This document shows, piece by piece, positions 28,510-38,760 of a stretch of DNA of 64,000 nucleotides. The stretch's first letter is position 1. Each line of letters begins with the position of its first letter. Both the position numbers and the translations under genes were made by a program. The notes under the pieces are model-generated. The model made no database searches and was not told where the DNA came from. It was given only the letters and a program-made list of their open reading frames with translations. The stretch is taken from contig CAJJDI010000002.1 of the NCBI GenBank assembly GCA_905182835.1, positions 30,378 through 94,377 on the forward strand. The letters run 5' to 3'. The stretch is from an uncultured Flavobacteriaceae bacterium (lineage in GTDB: Bacteria; Bacteroidota; Bacteroidia; Flavobacteriales; Flavobacteriaceae).

Positions 28510-29484
28510 TTATATTTTTCTATCCATTAATGAATTTCCAAATTCTTGTAATAATTTCTTTTTTTCTTTTGAAATGTCTAAAGAATCTAGAATTTGAAAA
28601 GCAGAATTTGTATACTTTTTTATTTCATTAATAGTAAAATCAACTGAACCACTCTCTTTAAATAAAAGTTTTGATTGATCTATTTTGACTTGAGAATTAT
28701 TATCATTAGAATATAATCTCAGTAATTGATTCTTTTTTTCTTCAGGTAAAAATTCTATTGCTTTTAAATAAAGGTAAGTCTTCTTGTTTTCTAGAATATC
28801 ACCACCTATTTTTTTTCCAAATTTTGATTCATCTCCGAAAGCATCCAAGTAGTCATCTTGAAGTTGAAATGCAATGCCTAAGTATTTACCAAAATCATAT
28901 ATTTTATTTTGATCCTGCTTATTTGCTTGAGCAATTATAGCTCCCATTTTCATAGAGGCACCTAAAAGAACAGCTGTTTTGTACGTAATCATTTTTAAAT
29001 AATCCTCTACCTTAACATCATCCCTTGTTTCAAAATCTACATCATATTGCTGTCCTTCACAAACTTCGATTGCCGTCTTGCTAAAAAGCTTAGCTAAATC
29101 CACAAAAACTTTGCCCTCATAGTTTTCAAAAAGCTGATAAGCTTGAATCAGCATTACATCTCCAGATAATATACCTGTACTAATATTCCATTTTTTATGC
29201 ACAGTTTGATTACCTCTTCTCAAGTCTGCTGAATCCATAATATCATCATGGACTAGGGAGAAATTATGAAAAACTTCAACAGCTAACGCAGCGTCTAAAC
29301 CAGGCTTGTAGTTATCACAAAAAATATCAGCCGCCATTAAAGTTAGAATAGGGCGAAGTCTTTTCCCTTTTAGAGTTAAAATATAGGATACTGGGTCGTA
29401 TAGATTTAAAGGCTCCTTATCTCTTGGGAATCTTTTTAGATAATCTACAAAAACTTCTCGATATTGACTAACTGTAAGCATCAT
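28510..29484 (-). CDS. Polyprenyl diphosphate synthase
   Basis: A 324-residue trans-prenyltransferase that builds a long isoprenoid diphosphate from IPP, most likely the side chain of menaquinone or a related carrier. The two aspartate-rich motifs are visible: first LVHDDIMDSADLRRGN (DDxxD) and second FQLQDDYLDAFGD (DDxxD). GKRLRP near residue 35 binds diphosphate. Chain length cannot be read with certainty. Two ATG codons stand next to each other at the start. It is divergent from the DUF2141-efflux operon. Confidence 0.92.
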   Translation of the reverse strand: MMLTVSQYREVFVDYLKRFPRDKEPLNLYDPVSYILTLKGKRLRPILTLMAADIFCDNYKPGLDAALAVEVFHNFSLVHDDIMDSADLRRGNQTVHKKWNISTGILSGDVMLIQAYQLFENYEGKVFVDLAKLFSKTAIEVCEGQQYDVDFETRDDVKVEDYLKMITYKTAVLLGASMKMGAIIAQANKQDQNKIYDFGKYLGIAFQLQDDYLDAFGDESKFGKKIGGDILENKKTYLYLKAIEFLPEEKKNQLLRLYSNDNNSQVKIDQSKLLFKESGSVDFTINEIKKYTNSAFQILDSLDISKEKKKLLQEFGNSLMDRKI

Positions 29485-29543
29485 GCAAAAATAATGTATT
29501 TAATTACATGAGTAAATTATATTATCAAAAAACCTAAAAAACT

Positions 29544-29575
29544 TTTGTAGTATATAAAGTTTCCTTATATATTTG
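29544..29575 (+). promoter_or_regulatory. Promoter of the DUF2141-TetR-efflux operon
   Basis: TTTG at 29544-29547 and TATATTTG at 29568-29575 are 20 bp apart, an excellent match to TTTG-N19-21-TAnnTTTG. Transcription would start near 29581, 14 nt before the ATG at 29595. No clear palindrome for the TetR protein encoded in the operon was seen in this 110-bp spacer. Confidence 0.7.
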
Positions 29576-29594
29576 CACCCCAACTTAGATAAAT

Positions 29595-30035
29595 ATGAAA
29601 AAAGGATTCGTATTAATAGTTTTTTACTTTGTAGGATTAGTAAATGTATATAGTCAACTACATGAAATTCAAATAGAAATAGAAAACATTAAAAATAGCG
29701 GAACAGCTTATATCGCTATCTACAATGGTTCAAAATCATTTGAAAAAGATAATGGAAAAAAAAGTGCAGATAAACAAATGTACATAAAAAGTATAGTTGA
29801 AAAAGTTAATACTGAAAGGTTCATAAAAAGAATAGAAATAGAAGAAGGGGTATATGCTATAAGTTTATTTATAGATTCTAACGGAAATAAAAAACTAGAT
29901 AAAAATTTAATTGGAATTCCGACCGAACAATATGGGTTTTCAAATAATGCAGTTGGATTCCTAGGGAAACCAACATTTAAAAATGCATCTTTTAAATTAA
30001 TAAAAGACTCCAAACAAATAATTATATTAAAATGA
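29595..30035 (+). CDS. DUF2141-family secreted protein
   Basis: A 146-residue protein with an N-terminal signal peptide (about residues 1-20, MKKGFVLIVFYFVGLVNVYS). The mature part has the DUF2141 pattern: YIAIYNGSKSF near residue 40, then AISLFIDSNGNKKLDKNLIGIPTEQYGFSNNA, where DSNGNKKLD resembles a small calcium-binding-like loop. Function is unknown; these are periplasmic or secreted beta-sandwich proteins. It overlaps the TetR start by 4 bp (ATGA) and is therefore the first gene of the efflux operon. Confidence 0.85.
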   Translation: MKKGFVLIVFYFVGLVNVYSQLHEIQIEIENIKNSGTAYIAIYNGSKSFEKDNGKKSADKQMYIKSIVEKVNTERFIKRIEIEEGVYAISLFIDSNGNKKLDKNLIGIPTEQYGFSNNAVGFLGKPTFKNASFKLIKDSKQIIILK

Positions 30036-30640
30036 AGGATAAAATAATTAATAAAGCAACAGATCTTTTTTTAAGTCTTGGTTTCAAAAGCGTAACCATG
30101 GATGATATTGCCAATGACTTAGGTATTTCGAAGAAAACTATCTACACTTATTTCGAAAACAAAACATGTTTAGTTGAAGAGATAACTACACGTCTATTTA
30201 AAAAAATTACAGATGGTTTAAATGAAATTAAAATAAAGTCATTAGATCCAATTACTGAACTTCATGATATAAAAATATTTTTAATGAATTCTCTAAAAGG
30301 GGAAAAAACATCACCTTATTATCAGTTGCAAAAATATTATCCATCAATTCATAAAGAGCTTAAAAAAAAGAAATTTGAATTTATATTGGAATCCACTAAA
30401 AAAAGTTTAGAAAAGGGAGTTGAACTTGGAATATATAGAAAAAAAATAAATGTAGAATTTATTTCAAGGTTATATTTTAATGGAATTATAGGTATAAGAG
30501 ATCTTCAAATATTTCCCACAGAAACATTTAAGCCAGTTATTTTAATGGAAAACTATTCAGAATATCATCTTCGAGCTATTGTTACCAGACTAGGGTTAAA
30601 AAAATTAGAGAAATTTTTATCAAATCAAACAAAAGTATAA
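30032..30640 (+). CDS. TetR-family transcriptional regulator
   Basis: A 202-residue regulator with the TetR DNA-binding domain at its N-terminus: KATDLFLSLGFKSVTMDDIANDLGISKKTIYTYFENKTCLVEEI (helix-turn-helix at about 27-46, paraphrased here by its conserved TMDDIA and KKTIYTYF parts). The C-terminal ligand domain is not assignable. It overlaps the DUF2141 gene by 4 bp and lies 1 bp before the TolC gene, so it probably represses its own efflux operon and is released by a substrate of the pump. Confidence 0.9.
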   Translation: MKDKIINKATDLFLSLGFKSVTMDDIANDLGISKKTIYTYFENKTCLVEEITTRLFKKITDGLNEIKIKSLDPITELHDIKIFLMNSLKGEKTSPYYQLQKYYPSIHKELKKKKFEFILESTKKSLEKGVELGIYRKKINVEFISRLYFNGIIGIRDLQIFPTETFKPVILMENYSEYHLRAIVTRLGLKKLEKFLSNQTKV

Positions 30641-30641
30641 T

Positions 30642-32048
30642 ATGAAAAATATCCTGTTCTTTTTTATAATTGTGTATAATTTCGGCTATTCTCAGACTGA
30701 TAAAATGAATTTAAGTTTAGAGGAAGCAATTAATTATGCGCAAATTAATAATGCAACTTTAAAATCTGCCGACCTTCAAATCAAAGCAGCGGAGGCAATT
30801 AAATGGGAAACAATTTCCGTTGGATTGCCAAAAATAAATGCTAGTATAAATTACAGTAATTGGATAAAACAACAAGTATCATTAATACCTGCTGCTGCAT
30901 TTGATAACACACAAAACATTGTAGATGTTGTTAATAATTATTTTAATGTGAATCAAAATAATAACAACATTAATCAGGCAGAGGGTTTAATTCCACTAAA
31001 GTTTGGCACAAAACAGTCAGTTGAAGGAAGCGTCAGCTTAACACAATTAGTGTTTGATGGTTCTTATTTTGTAGGATTAAAATCCGTACAGATTTATGTT
31101 GATATTGAAGAAGGAATAAGGAATAAAACATCTATTGAGTTGCGAAAAAGCACCATTGAATCTTACAGTAACGTATTATTAGCTAAAGAGAGTGTTCGTA
31201 TTATAAATGAAAACATAAAAATAGTAAAGAAAACACTAAATGAAGTAATAAAAATATACGAAAATGGCCTTACTGAAGAAGAAAACATAGAGCAGTTACA
31301 AATTACATTATCAAGCTTACAAAGCAATTTAAAAAATGGGGTTTTACAACATAAATTGGCTTCGCAGCTATTAAACCTTATTCTAGGATTAGAAATTAAT
31401 CAAAAAGTAACCTTAACTGAAAATTTTGATGATTTAATAAACAAAAATATAGATCTATCAGTAGTTTCAAAAAATAGTAATATTAAAAAATCTGCAGATT
31501 ATATTATTAAACAAAATGACAAAACATCTAAAGAATTACTAGTTTTTTATGAAAAGACAAAGCTATTACCAACATTAAAAGCTTTTATAAATGCAGGTTA
31601 TTCAGGATATTCAGATGAATTTAATTTTACTGATAAATCTCAAAAATGGTACGGTTCAACAATTTTTGGACTTAAAATGGATATTCCTATTTTAAGCTCA
31701 GGAGAGCAGTTATCTAAAATAACAAGGGCAAAAATCAACTTAGAAAAAGCAATTTTACAATTAGACGAATTTGAAAAAAAATTAAGTATTGAAGTTAATC
31801 TCGCTAAAGGGAATTATCAATTTGCAATAGAAGACTATTACAATAAAAAGAGAAATCTTGAATTGGCTGAAAGAATTGAGAAAAAAAATCAAATTAAGTT
31901 TACAGAAGGAATAGCTTCTAGTTTTGATTTAAGAGATGCTCAAACTCAACTTTACAAATCACAACAAAGCTATTTATTATCTATGTTGAATATAATAAAT
32001 TCAAAGGCTAAATTAGAATCATTAACATCTGAAAACAATCAAAATTAA
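30642..32048 (+). CDS. TolC-family outer-membrane efflux channel
   Basis: A 468-residue protein with a signal peptide (about 1-17) and the two long helical repeats of TolC-like proteins (LSLEEAINYAQINNATLKSADLQI near the start, and a second repeat at about 330-460 with the typical LDEFEKKL and SFDLRDAQTQLYKSQQ). It forms the outer-membrane exit duct of the tripartite pump encoded with the next two genes. Spacing is 1 bp to tetR and 7 bp to the fusion protein. Confidence 0.9.
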   Translation: MKNILFFFIIVYNFGYSQTDKMNLSLEEAINYAQINNATLKSADLQIKAAEAIKWETISVGLPKINASINYSNWIKQQVSLIPAAAFDNTQNIVDVVNNYFNVNQNNNNINQAEGLIPLKFGTKQSVEGSVSLTQLVFDGSYFVGLKSVQIYVDIEEGIRNKTSIELRKSTIESYSNVLLAKESVRIINENIKIVKKTLNEVIKIYENGLTEEENIEQLQITLSSLQSNLKNGVLQHKLASQLLNLILGLEINQKVTLTENFDDLINKNIDLSVVSKNSNIKKSADYIIKQNDKTSKELLVFYEKTKLLPTLKAFINAGYSGYSDEFNFTDKSQKWYGSTIFGLKMDIPILSSGEQLSKITRAKINLEKAILQLDEFEKKLSIEVNLAKGNYQFAIEDYYNKKRNLELAERIEKKNQIKFTEGIASSFDLRDAQTQLYKSQQSYLLSMLNIINSKAKLESLTSENNQN

Positions 32049-32055
32049 TTTAATT

Positions 32056-33210
32056 ATGAAAAAAATATTTATAATAATCAGTTCTTTAATTTTCTCTTGT
32101 CAAAGTGAAAACAAATCTATTGAAGAAGTAATTAAATCTAATGATATTGATTTAATCAAACTAAAAAGAGAGGAAATCACGAAAAAGCAACAAATTCTTT
32201 ATAAAGAAATCAATTTAATTGACGTAAAACTTGATGAGTTAGAAAATAATTCAAAGTACCCTATTGTTTCAACTGTTAGTATAATAGGTGAAACCTTTAA
32301 GCATTACGTGGAGTTACAAGGGGACGTAAAGTCTGATAAAATCATTTCTATATATCCTGAGTTTTCAGGAATTATAAATAAAATTTATGTAAAAAGTGGT
32401 CAAAATGTTAAAGAAGGGCAGGTTTTAGCTACAATAGATGATGGTGGTTTAAAGCAACAGCTGTCGCAACTTGAAATCACATATAATTTGGCCAAGACTA
32501 CATATGAAAGACAAGAGAGGTTGTGGAATCAGAAAATTGGAAGTGAGATTCAATATTTAGAATCTAAATCAATGTTTGAAGCTCAAAATAAGGCTATTGA
32601 GCAATTGAATAAGCAATTAGACAAAACAATAATTAAAGCTCCTTTTCAGGGAGTAATAGATAACGTAATTGCTAAGGAGGGAGAGGTTGTGTATCCTGCA
32701 CGATCAAATTTAATGTTATTAGTAAATATGGATGAGATGTTTATAGAGTCTAATGTCCCAGAGAATTATATTAATTCAATTACGGTAGGGAAAGACATTA
32801 CAATAGAAGCTCCGATGCTTAACATTACATTAAAATCTAAAATTAGATTAGTAGCTAACTTTATAAATCCCTTGAATAGAACTTATAGAATTGAAGCTGA
32901 CATTCCAGAAAATAATTATAAAATAAAACCTAATCTAAACGTAAAAATAAAGGTAAATGATTACACGAATGAAGAAGCTGTTTTAATAAAGTTGAACTAC
33001 ATTAATATTGACGGAAATAATGATGAATACGTTTATAAAATAATAAAAAAAGAAGGAAAAACTTATGCTTCAAAAACTGTAATTCAGACTGGTAAAAATA
33101 ATGGAAACTATGTTGAAGTCATAAAGGGGCTAAGTATTAATGATGAGGTCGTAAGTGAAGGGGCAAGAAAATTAACTAATAATAGTGTTGTAAAGATAAT
33201 TAATAACTAA
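32056..33210 (+). CDS. RND efflux membrane fusion lipoprotein (HlyD/AcrA-like)
   Basis: A 384-residue periplasmic adaptor. The N-terminus MKKIFIIISSLIFSC is a lipoprotein signal with the acylated Cys15. A coiled-coil-forming segment at about 28-60 is followed by the lipoyl-like half GIINKIYVKSGQNVKEGQVLATIDDG, a helical hairpin (about 135-185), the second lipoyl half IIKAPFQGVIDNVIAKEGEVV and the beta-barrel. It bridges the RND pump and the TolC channel. Confidence 0.9.
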   Translation: MKKIFIIISSLIFSCQSENKSIEEVIKSNDIDLIKLKREEITKKQQILYKEINLIDVKLDELENNSKYPIVSTVSIIGETFKHYVELQGDVKSDKIISIYPEFSGIINKIYVKSGQNVKEGQVLATIDDGGLKQQLSQLEITYNLAKTTYERQERLWNQKIGSEIQYLESKSMFEAQNKAIEQLNKQLDKTIIKAPFQGVIDNVIAKEGEVVYPARSNLMLLVNMDEMFIESNVPENYINSITVGKDITIEAPMLNITLKSKIRLVANFINPLNRTYRIEADIPENNYKIKPNLNVKIKVNDYTNEEAVLIKLNYINIDGNNDEYVYKIIKKEGKTYASKTVIQTGKNNGNYVEVIKGLSINDEVVSEGARKLTNNSVVKIINN

Positions 33211-33220
33211 ATCTAAGAAA

Positions 33221-36200
33221 TTGAAAAATAATCTAGAAAAAGAATTTAAACCATCTTCATGGGCTATTAATAATAGTGTAACTATTTATGTTTTAATGGC
33301 TCTAATACTATTCTTAGGAGTTAGTTCTTATTTTAATATGCCAAGGGAGGATTATCCTGAAATAAAAGAAAATATAGTTTTTGTAAGCTCAATTTATCCA
33401 GGCAATACATCAGAAGATGTAGAAAAATTAATCACCGAGCCGTTAGAAGACAAATTGAAATCTCTTAATAATATTGAAAAAATTAGCTCTTCCTCGCAAG
33501 AGAATTTTTCAATTATAATTATAGAGTTTAATGATGAAATAAGTTTTTTAGAAGCAAAGCTTAAGGTAAAGGATGAGATTGAGGCGGCTACAGCTACTGA
33601 AGATTGGCCAATGTTTAATAATGTAAAAGTAGACCCAAGTGTTTTTAATTTAACTTTTACAGAAGAAATGCCAATCTTAAATGTTAATATATCTGGTGAT
33701 TACACTACGGATAAACTAAAGCAATATTCTGAAATACTACAAAAAGAAATAGAGGGGCTAAGTGAAATTAAAAAGGTAGATATTAGAGGGGCTTTAGACA
33801 AAGAGGTGGAGGTTGCTGTAGATATTTACAAGATGATGGCGGCAAAAGTCAGCTTCTATGATGTTATAGGTTCAATACAAAATGGTAACATATCTATCTC
33901 TGCTGGAAATCTAAGAGAAAGTGGGCAAAGGAAAACACTAAGAATAATTGGAGAGATTAGCTCTCCAGTAGATTTAGAAAACTTTGTCGTAAAATCTGAA
34001 TTTAATAGCCCTGTTTTATTGAAAGATATAGCTACTGTAAGTTTTAAAGAAAAAGAGACTACTACGTTCGCAAGAGAAGATGGAGAAGCTGTTGTAATGT
34101 TAGACGTTAAAAAAAGGTCTGGACAAAACATGATTGAAGCTGCTGCTAAAACACGTAATATCGTTGATATAATTATAAAAGATGTATTTCCTAAAAATTT
34201 AAAAATTAGCATAACTAATGATCAGTCAGAATTGACAGAAAATCAAGTAATTGATTTAGTAAATAGTATAATTTTTGGAATAATATTAGTGGTAACTGTT
34301 CTTCTGTTTTTTCTAGGTTTTAAAAATGCGTTATTTGTTGGATTTGCTATACCCATGTCAATGTTTATGTCATTATTTATATTAGACACACTAGGGTTTA
34401 CATTAAATACAATGATACTGTTTGGTCTGATTATGGGACTAGGAATGCTAGTAGATAACGGAATAGTAGTAGTTGAAAATGTTTATAGGCTAATGGAGAA
34501 GGAAGGGCTAAATAGAATTGAAGCTACAAAAAAAGGAATATCAGAAATTGCATTTCCAATAATAATATCTACAGCTACAACAATAGCTGCATTTATACCT
34601 TTAGGATTATGGCCAGGAAGAATTGGAAAGTTTATGGTCTTTTTTCCAATAACACTATCGGTAGTATTAGGATCATCATTATTTGTAGCAATCTTTTTTA
34701 ATTCTGTGTTAGTTTCAAAAATGATGAAGATTGAAGACTCAAATATGCCTTTGAAAAGAATTATCAAGATTACTAGTGTATTATCAATTTTTGGGGTCTC
34801 TTTTTTAAGTTACGGACTCTATGATTGGGATTCTGGAGCAACCTACAGGTTCGTTGGTGCTATACAAATATTTATAGCAATAAATTTTTGGATATACAGA
34901 TTATTTTTAAGAAAAGCAGCAAATAATTTTCAACAGAAATTATTGCCAAAAATTGACGCTATATATGAAAAAGTATTAAAAAAAATACTAAGAGGTAAAC
35001 GAACGTATTTGATTATTTTATCCACTACTCTATTATTAGTACTAGCTTTTATAGGGTTCGGAAAATCAATTGAATCGCAGAGAACAAGTATAGAGTTTTT
35101 TCCATCTGAAGACCCTAGGCAAATTATGATTTATATTGAATATCCAGAGGGTACTGATATTGATAAAACAAATGTAATAGCAAAAAAAATTGAAAAGGAA
35201 GTTTACAAAATAATAGATTCCGACAAATATAATGATGATTTAGGATATAATTTCATGGTAGAAAGTACTGTTTCTCAAGTGGGAGAAGGTTCAGAAAATC
35301 CTGAAACTGAACTTGGAATGGCATCAGAAATGCCCAATAGAGCTAAAATCACATTAACTTTAAGAGATTTTAAGTATAGAAATGGAGTTAGCTCAAGGAT
35401 GCTTAGAAAAGAAATACAAGACGCCCTTAAAGACAAATATCCAGGGGTGTCGATAGCTGTAGAAAAAAACCAATCCGGCCCTCCAGTTGGGTATCCAATT
35501 AATATAGAATTAACTGGTGATGATTATTCTTTACTTATCGAAAAAGCAGAAGAAATTACTGAGTTTATTAATAAAAGAAATATTTTAGGAATTGAAGAGT
35601 TGAAAATTGATGTAAACAAATCAAGAGCTATTAATTTAATTAATGTAGATCGAATTAAAGCTGGTGAGCTAGGGATAAGTACTGGTCAAATAGGACAACA
35701 ATTGCGTACGGCATTGTTTGGATCTAAAGTGGGTGTTTACAAATATGATGGGGAGGATTATGATATAAATATTAGATTTAACAATAGAGATAGATATTCA
35801 GAAACATCTCTATATGATCAAAACTTGACATTTAAAGATCCTTCTGATGGAAAAACTAAAGAGGTGCCAATTTCTTCGATTACAAGTAAATCGTTAACCA
35901 CAACTTTTAGTGAAATAAAACATAAAAATTTCAAAAGAATCGTCACAATCTATTCAGGATTATCTTCTGGGTATACGGATGCTGGAGCAATTGTTTCTCA
36001 AATTGAAAATGAAATGTCAAATTTTCAAAAAGGGCTAAGTAATGTAAATATAGATTACACAGGCCAAATTGAAGAACAAAATAAAAATGGAAAATTCTTA
36101 TTATCTGCTTTTTTCACAGGCCTTGGTCTAATATTTTTATTACTTATCTATCAGTTTAATTCAATAAGCAAGCCAACAATTATTATGATTGCTATTTTTT

Positions 36201-36694
36201 TAAGTTTGATTGGTGTTTTTGGTCACCTTGTTTTAAGTGGCAATCCTTTTGTTATAATGATGACTATGATGGGGATCATTGCTCTTTCAGGGATAGTTGT
36301 AAATAATGGAGTTGTCCTACTAGATTATTCTGAAATTCTGTTGGCAAGAAAAAAAGCAAATCCAAAGAACACTAAGAGTGATATAGAATTAAAATTCGAA
36401 TCTATAGTCGAGTCTTGTAAATCAAGACTAAGACCAGTATTATTAACAGCAATCACTACAATTTTAGGTTTAATACCACTAGCAATTGGGTTTAATATTA
36501 ACTTTTACACATTGTTTAGTGATTTCAATCCAAACATTTACATGGGTGGAGATAATTTTGTTTTCTGGGGTCCTCTAGCTAAAACTGTTATTGCAGGTTT
36601 AGTCGTTGCTACTTTTTTAACTCTATTTGTTGTCCCATCATTATTTTTAATGATTGAGAAATTTAAATTGTGGATAAGAATAAAATATAAGTAA
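33221..36694 (+). CDS. RND-family efflux pump permease (AcrB-like)
   Basis: A 1157-residue inner-membrane pump with 12 transmembrane helices and two large periplasmic domains. The start is TTG (33221), 10 bp after the adaptor gene; the first in-frame ATG lies 25 codons later, after the conserved N-terminal segment SSWAINNSVTIYVLMALILFLG, so TTG is preferred. The fourth-helix proton-relay motif reads GLGMLVDNGIVVVEN (one Asp, then Asn where AcrB has a second Asp), and the tenth helix has GIVVNNGVVLLDY without the AcrB lysine. Export substrate is unknown. It completes the tetR-tolC-adaptor-pump operon. Confidence 0.9.
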   Translation: MKNNLEKEFKPSSWAINNSVTIYVLMALILFLGVSSYFNMPREDYPEIKENIVFVSSIYPGNTSEDVEKLITEPLEDKLKSLNNIEKISSSSQENFSIIIIEFNDEISFLEAKLKVKDEIEAATATEDWPMFNNVKVDPSVFNLTFTEEMPILNVNISGDYTTDKLKQYSEILQKEIEGLSEIKKVDIRGALDKEVEVAVDIYKMMAAKVSFYDVIGSIQNGNISISAGNLRESGQRKTLRIIGEISSPVDLENFVVKSEFNSPVLLKDIATVSFKEKETTTFAREDGEAVVMLDVKKRSGQNMIEAAAKTRNIVDIIIKDVFPKNLKISITNDQSELTENQVIDLVNSIIFGIILVVTVLLFFLGFKNALFVGFAIPMSMFMSLFILDTLGFTLNTMILFGLIMGLGMLVDNGIVVVENVYRLMEKEGLNRIEATKKGISEIAFPIIISTATTIAAFIPLGLWPGRIGKFMVFFPITLSVVLGSSLFVAIFFNSVLVSKMMKIEDSNMPLKRIIKITSVLSIFGVSFLSYGLYDWDSGATYRFVGAIQIFIAINFWIYRLFLRKAANNFQQKLLPKIDAIYEKVLKKILRGKRTYLIILSTTLLLVLAFIGFGKSIESQRTSIEFFPSEDPRQIMIYIEYPEGTDIDKTNVIAKKIEKEVYKIIDSDKYNDDLGYNFMVESTVSQVGEGSENPETELGMASEMPNRAKITLTLRDFKYRNGVSSRMLRKEIQDALKDKYPGVSIAVEKNQSGPPVGYPINIELTGDDYSLLIEKAEEITEFINKRNILGIEELKIDVNKSRAINLINVDRIKAGELGISTGQIGQQLRTALFGSKVGVYKYDGEDYDINIRFNNRDRYSETSLYDQNLTFKDPSDGKTKEVPISSITSKSLTTTFSEIKHKNFKRIVTIYSGLSSGYTDAGAIVSQIENEMSNFQKGLSNVNIDYTGQIEEQNKNGKFLLSAFFTGLGLIFLLLIYQFNSISKPTIIMIAIFLSLIGVFGHLVLSGNPFVIMMTMMGIIALSGIVVNNGVVLLDYSEILLARKKANPKNTKSDIELKFESIVESCKSRLRPVLLTAITTILGLIPLAIGFNINFYTLFSDFNPNIYMGGDNFVFWGPLAKTVIAGLVVATFLTLFVVPSLFLMIEKFKLWIRIKYK

Positions 36695-36702
36695 TATCTT
36701 AT

Positions 36703-36710
36703 TAAATTTG
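36703..36710 (+). promoter_or_regulatory. -7 element upstream of aspS
   Basis: TAAATTTG fits TAnnTTTG and ends 19 bp before the aspS ATG; transcription would begin near 36716. No -33 TTG at the proper distance. Confidence 0.5.
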
Positions 36711-36729
36711 TAATTATAACAATAAGGCT

Positions 36730-38478
36730 ATGTATAGAACTCACAATTGTGGAGAATTAAGAATCACAGATTTAGGAAAACAAGTAACTCTATCTGGTTG
36801 GGTACAAAAATCTCGAGATAAAGGGTTTATGGTTTGGGTGGATCTTAGAGATCGCTATGGAATATCTCAATTAATATTTGACGAAGAAAGAACAACAAAA
36901 GAGATTTTACAAAATGCTAAGGCTCTAGGAAGAGAATTCGTAATTCAAGTGACTGGCGAGGTAATTGAAAGGAGTTCTAAAAATTCAAATATTGTAACTG
37001 GTGAAATAGAAATTTTAGTGTCTGATTTAAAGATACTTAATAAGTCTAAAGTACCACCTTTCACTATTGAAGACAATACTGATGGAGGCGAAGAGTTAAG
37101 AATGCAGTATAGATATCTTGATATAAGAAGAAATACAATAAAAAATAAATTAATTTTAAGACATAAAGTAACACAAGAGGTTAGAAGTTATTTGTCATCT
37201 AGTGATTTTATTGAAGTAGAAACACCATATTTAATTAAATCAACCCCTGAGGGAGCGAGAGATTTCGTTGTTCCATCTAGAATGAATGGAGGTGAATTTT
37301 ATGCTTTACCTCAATCTCCTCAGACTTTTAAACAGTTGTTAATGGTTGGTGGATTAGATAAGTATTTTCAGATTGTGAAATGTTTTAGGGATGAGGATCT
37401 AAGAGCTGATAGACAGCCTGAATTTACACAAATTGATTGTGAAATGTCTTTCATAAATCAAGAAGGAATCTTAAATACTTTTGAAGGTTTAGTGAAACAT
37501 TTAATAAAAAAAGTGCGAAATATTGATGTTTCAAGTTTTCCAAGAATCAGCTATGATGAAGCTATGCGAAAATATGGGTGTGATAAACCTGACATAAGAT
37601 TTGGAATGGAATTCGGGAACCTTAATGATGTTGCCAAACATAAAGATTTTAATGTTTTTAATAATTCAGAAGAAATTATAGGCATTGCAGTCCCAGGAGG
37701 TAATTCATTTTCAAGAAAAGATATCGACAAGTATATTGATTGGATTAAAAGACCACAGATCGGAGCTTCAGGAATGATTTATGTCAAATGTAATGAAGAC
37801 GGTACATTTAAATCTTCAGTGGATAAATTTTATAGTCAAGAAGATCTAATTAACTGGGTTAATATAACAGAAGCAAAAAAAGGGGATATAGTGTTTATCT
37901 TGTATGGAGACTCAAATAAAGTTAGAGCTCAATTAAGCGCTTTAAGATTACATGTTGCAGAAAATTTAGGACTTAGAAACCCTAATGAATTTGCGCCATT
38001 ATGGGTTACTGATTTTCCTCTTCTTGAATGGGATGAAGATTCTAACAAATATCACGCAATGCACCATCCATTTACATCTCCTAAGCTAGATCAACTTGAA
38101 TTACTTGAAACCAATCCTGGTGATGTAAAAGCAAATGCATATGATTTAGTATTGAATGGTAATGAAATTGGTGGCGGTTCAATTAGAATTCACGACAAAA
38201 AAATACAAGCATTAATGCTCAAACACCTTGGTTTTTCAGAAGAAGATGCAATTGAACAGTTTGGATTTTTAATGAACGCTTTTGAATATGGGGCACCACC
38301 ACACGGAGGTATTGCATTTGGTCTTGATAGATTAGTAGCAATATTAGGTGGGCAAGAATCCATCAGAGATTTTATTGCATTTCCAAAAAACAACTCAGGT
38401 AGAGACGTAATGATTAACTCACCTTCTAAACTTGACTCAAAACAATTAGATGAACTGAATCTAAATGTTAACTTATAA
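36730..38478 (+). CDS. aspS: Aspartyl-tRNA synthetase
   Basis: A 582-residue bacterial-type AspRS with an N-terminal OB-fold ([25 protein letters not shown]), class II motif 2 [26 protein letters not shown], the bacterial GAD insertion domain (about 290-410) and motif 3 [15 protein letters not shown]. Length fits the bacterial enzyme. It charges tRNA-Asp in the cytoplasm. A small membrane protein gene follows 6 bp later. Confidence 0.97.
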   Translation: MYRTHNCGELRITDLGKQVTLSGWVQKSRDKGFMVWVDLRDRYGISQLIFDEERTTKEILQNAKALGREFVIQVTGEVIERSSKNSNIVTGEIEILVSDLKILNKSKVPPFTIEDNTDGGEELRMQYRYLDIRRNTIKNKLILRHKVTQEVRSYLSSSDFIEVETPYLIKSTPEGARDFVVPSRMNGGEFYALPQSPQTFKQLLMVGGLDKYFQIVKCFRDEDLRADRQPEFTQIDCEMSFINQEGILNTFEGLVKHLIKKVRNIDVSSFPRISYDEAMRKYGCDKPDIRFGMEFGNLNDVAKHKDFNVFNNSEEIIGIAVPGGNSFSRKDIDKYIDWIKRPQIGASGMIYVKCNEDGTFKSSVDKFYSQEDLINWVNITEAKKGDIVFILYGDSNKVRAQLSALRLHVAENLGLRNPNEFAPLWVTDFPLLEWDEDSNKYHAMHHPFTSPKLDQLELLETNPGDVKANAYDLVLNGNEIGGGSIRIHDKKIQALMLKHLGFSEEDAIEQFGFLMNAFEYGAPPHGGIAFGLDRLVAILGGQESIRDFIAFPKNNSGRDVMINSPSKLDSKQLDELNLNVNL

Positions 38479-38484
38479 CAGGAC

Positions 38485-38760
38485 ATGAAAAAACTAATTA
38501 TAAGTACAACCATTATTAGTTTGTTCCTGATTTTTTTTGGACTTCTGTTTAAAAGTATTAATGTTGATTTCGAATTTCTTAATCATAACATTAATTTTCA
38601 AATCAAAAGTGATCAAGTAATAGGGTCTGGTGTGGTAATTTTATTTTTTATTGTATTTCCAGTTTTTTCTTATTACCGTTGGAAAGATAAAGATGTAAGA
38701 GATTACATGCTTACCCAAGAAAATGTTGATAAAATGAATAAAACTAAAAAAAGAAATTAG
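38485..38760 (+). CDS. Small two-helix membrane protein, unknown
   Basis: A 91-residue protein with hydrophobic segments at about 4-24 and 49-67 and a basic C-terminus (KTKKRN). No family is recognised. It lies 6 bp after aspS, so it is probably cotranscribed with it, and its stop overlaps the convergent tadA stop by 4 bp. Confidence 0.7.
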   Translation: MKKLIISTTIISLFLIFFGLLFKSINVDFEFLNHNINFQIKSDQVIGSGVVILFFIVFPVFSYYRWKDKDVRDYMLTQENVDKMNKTKKRN

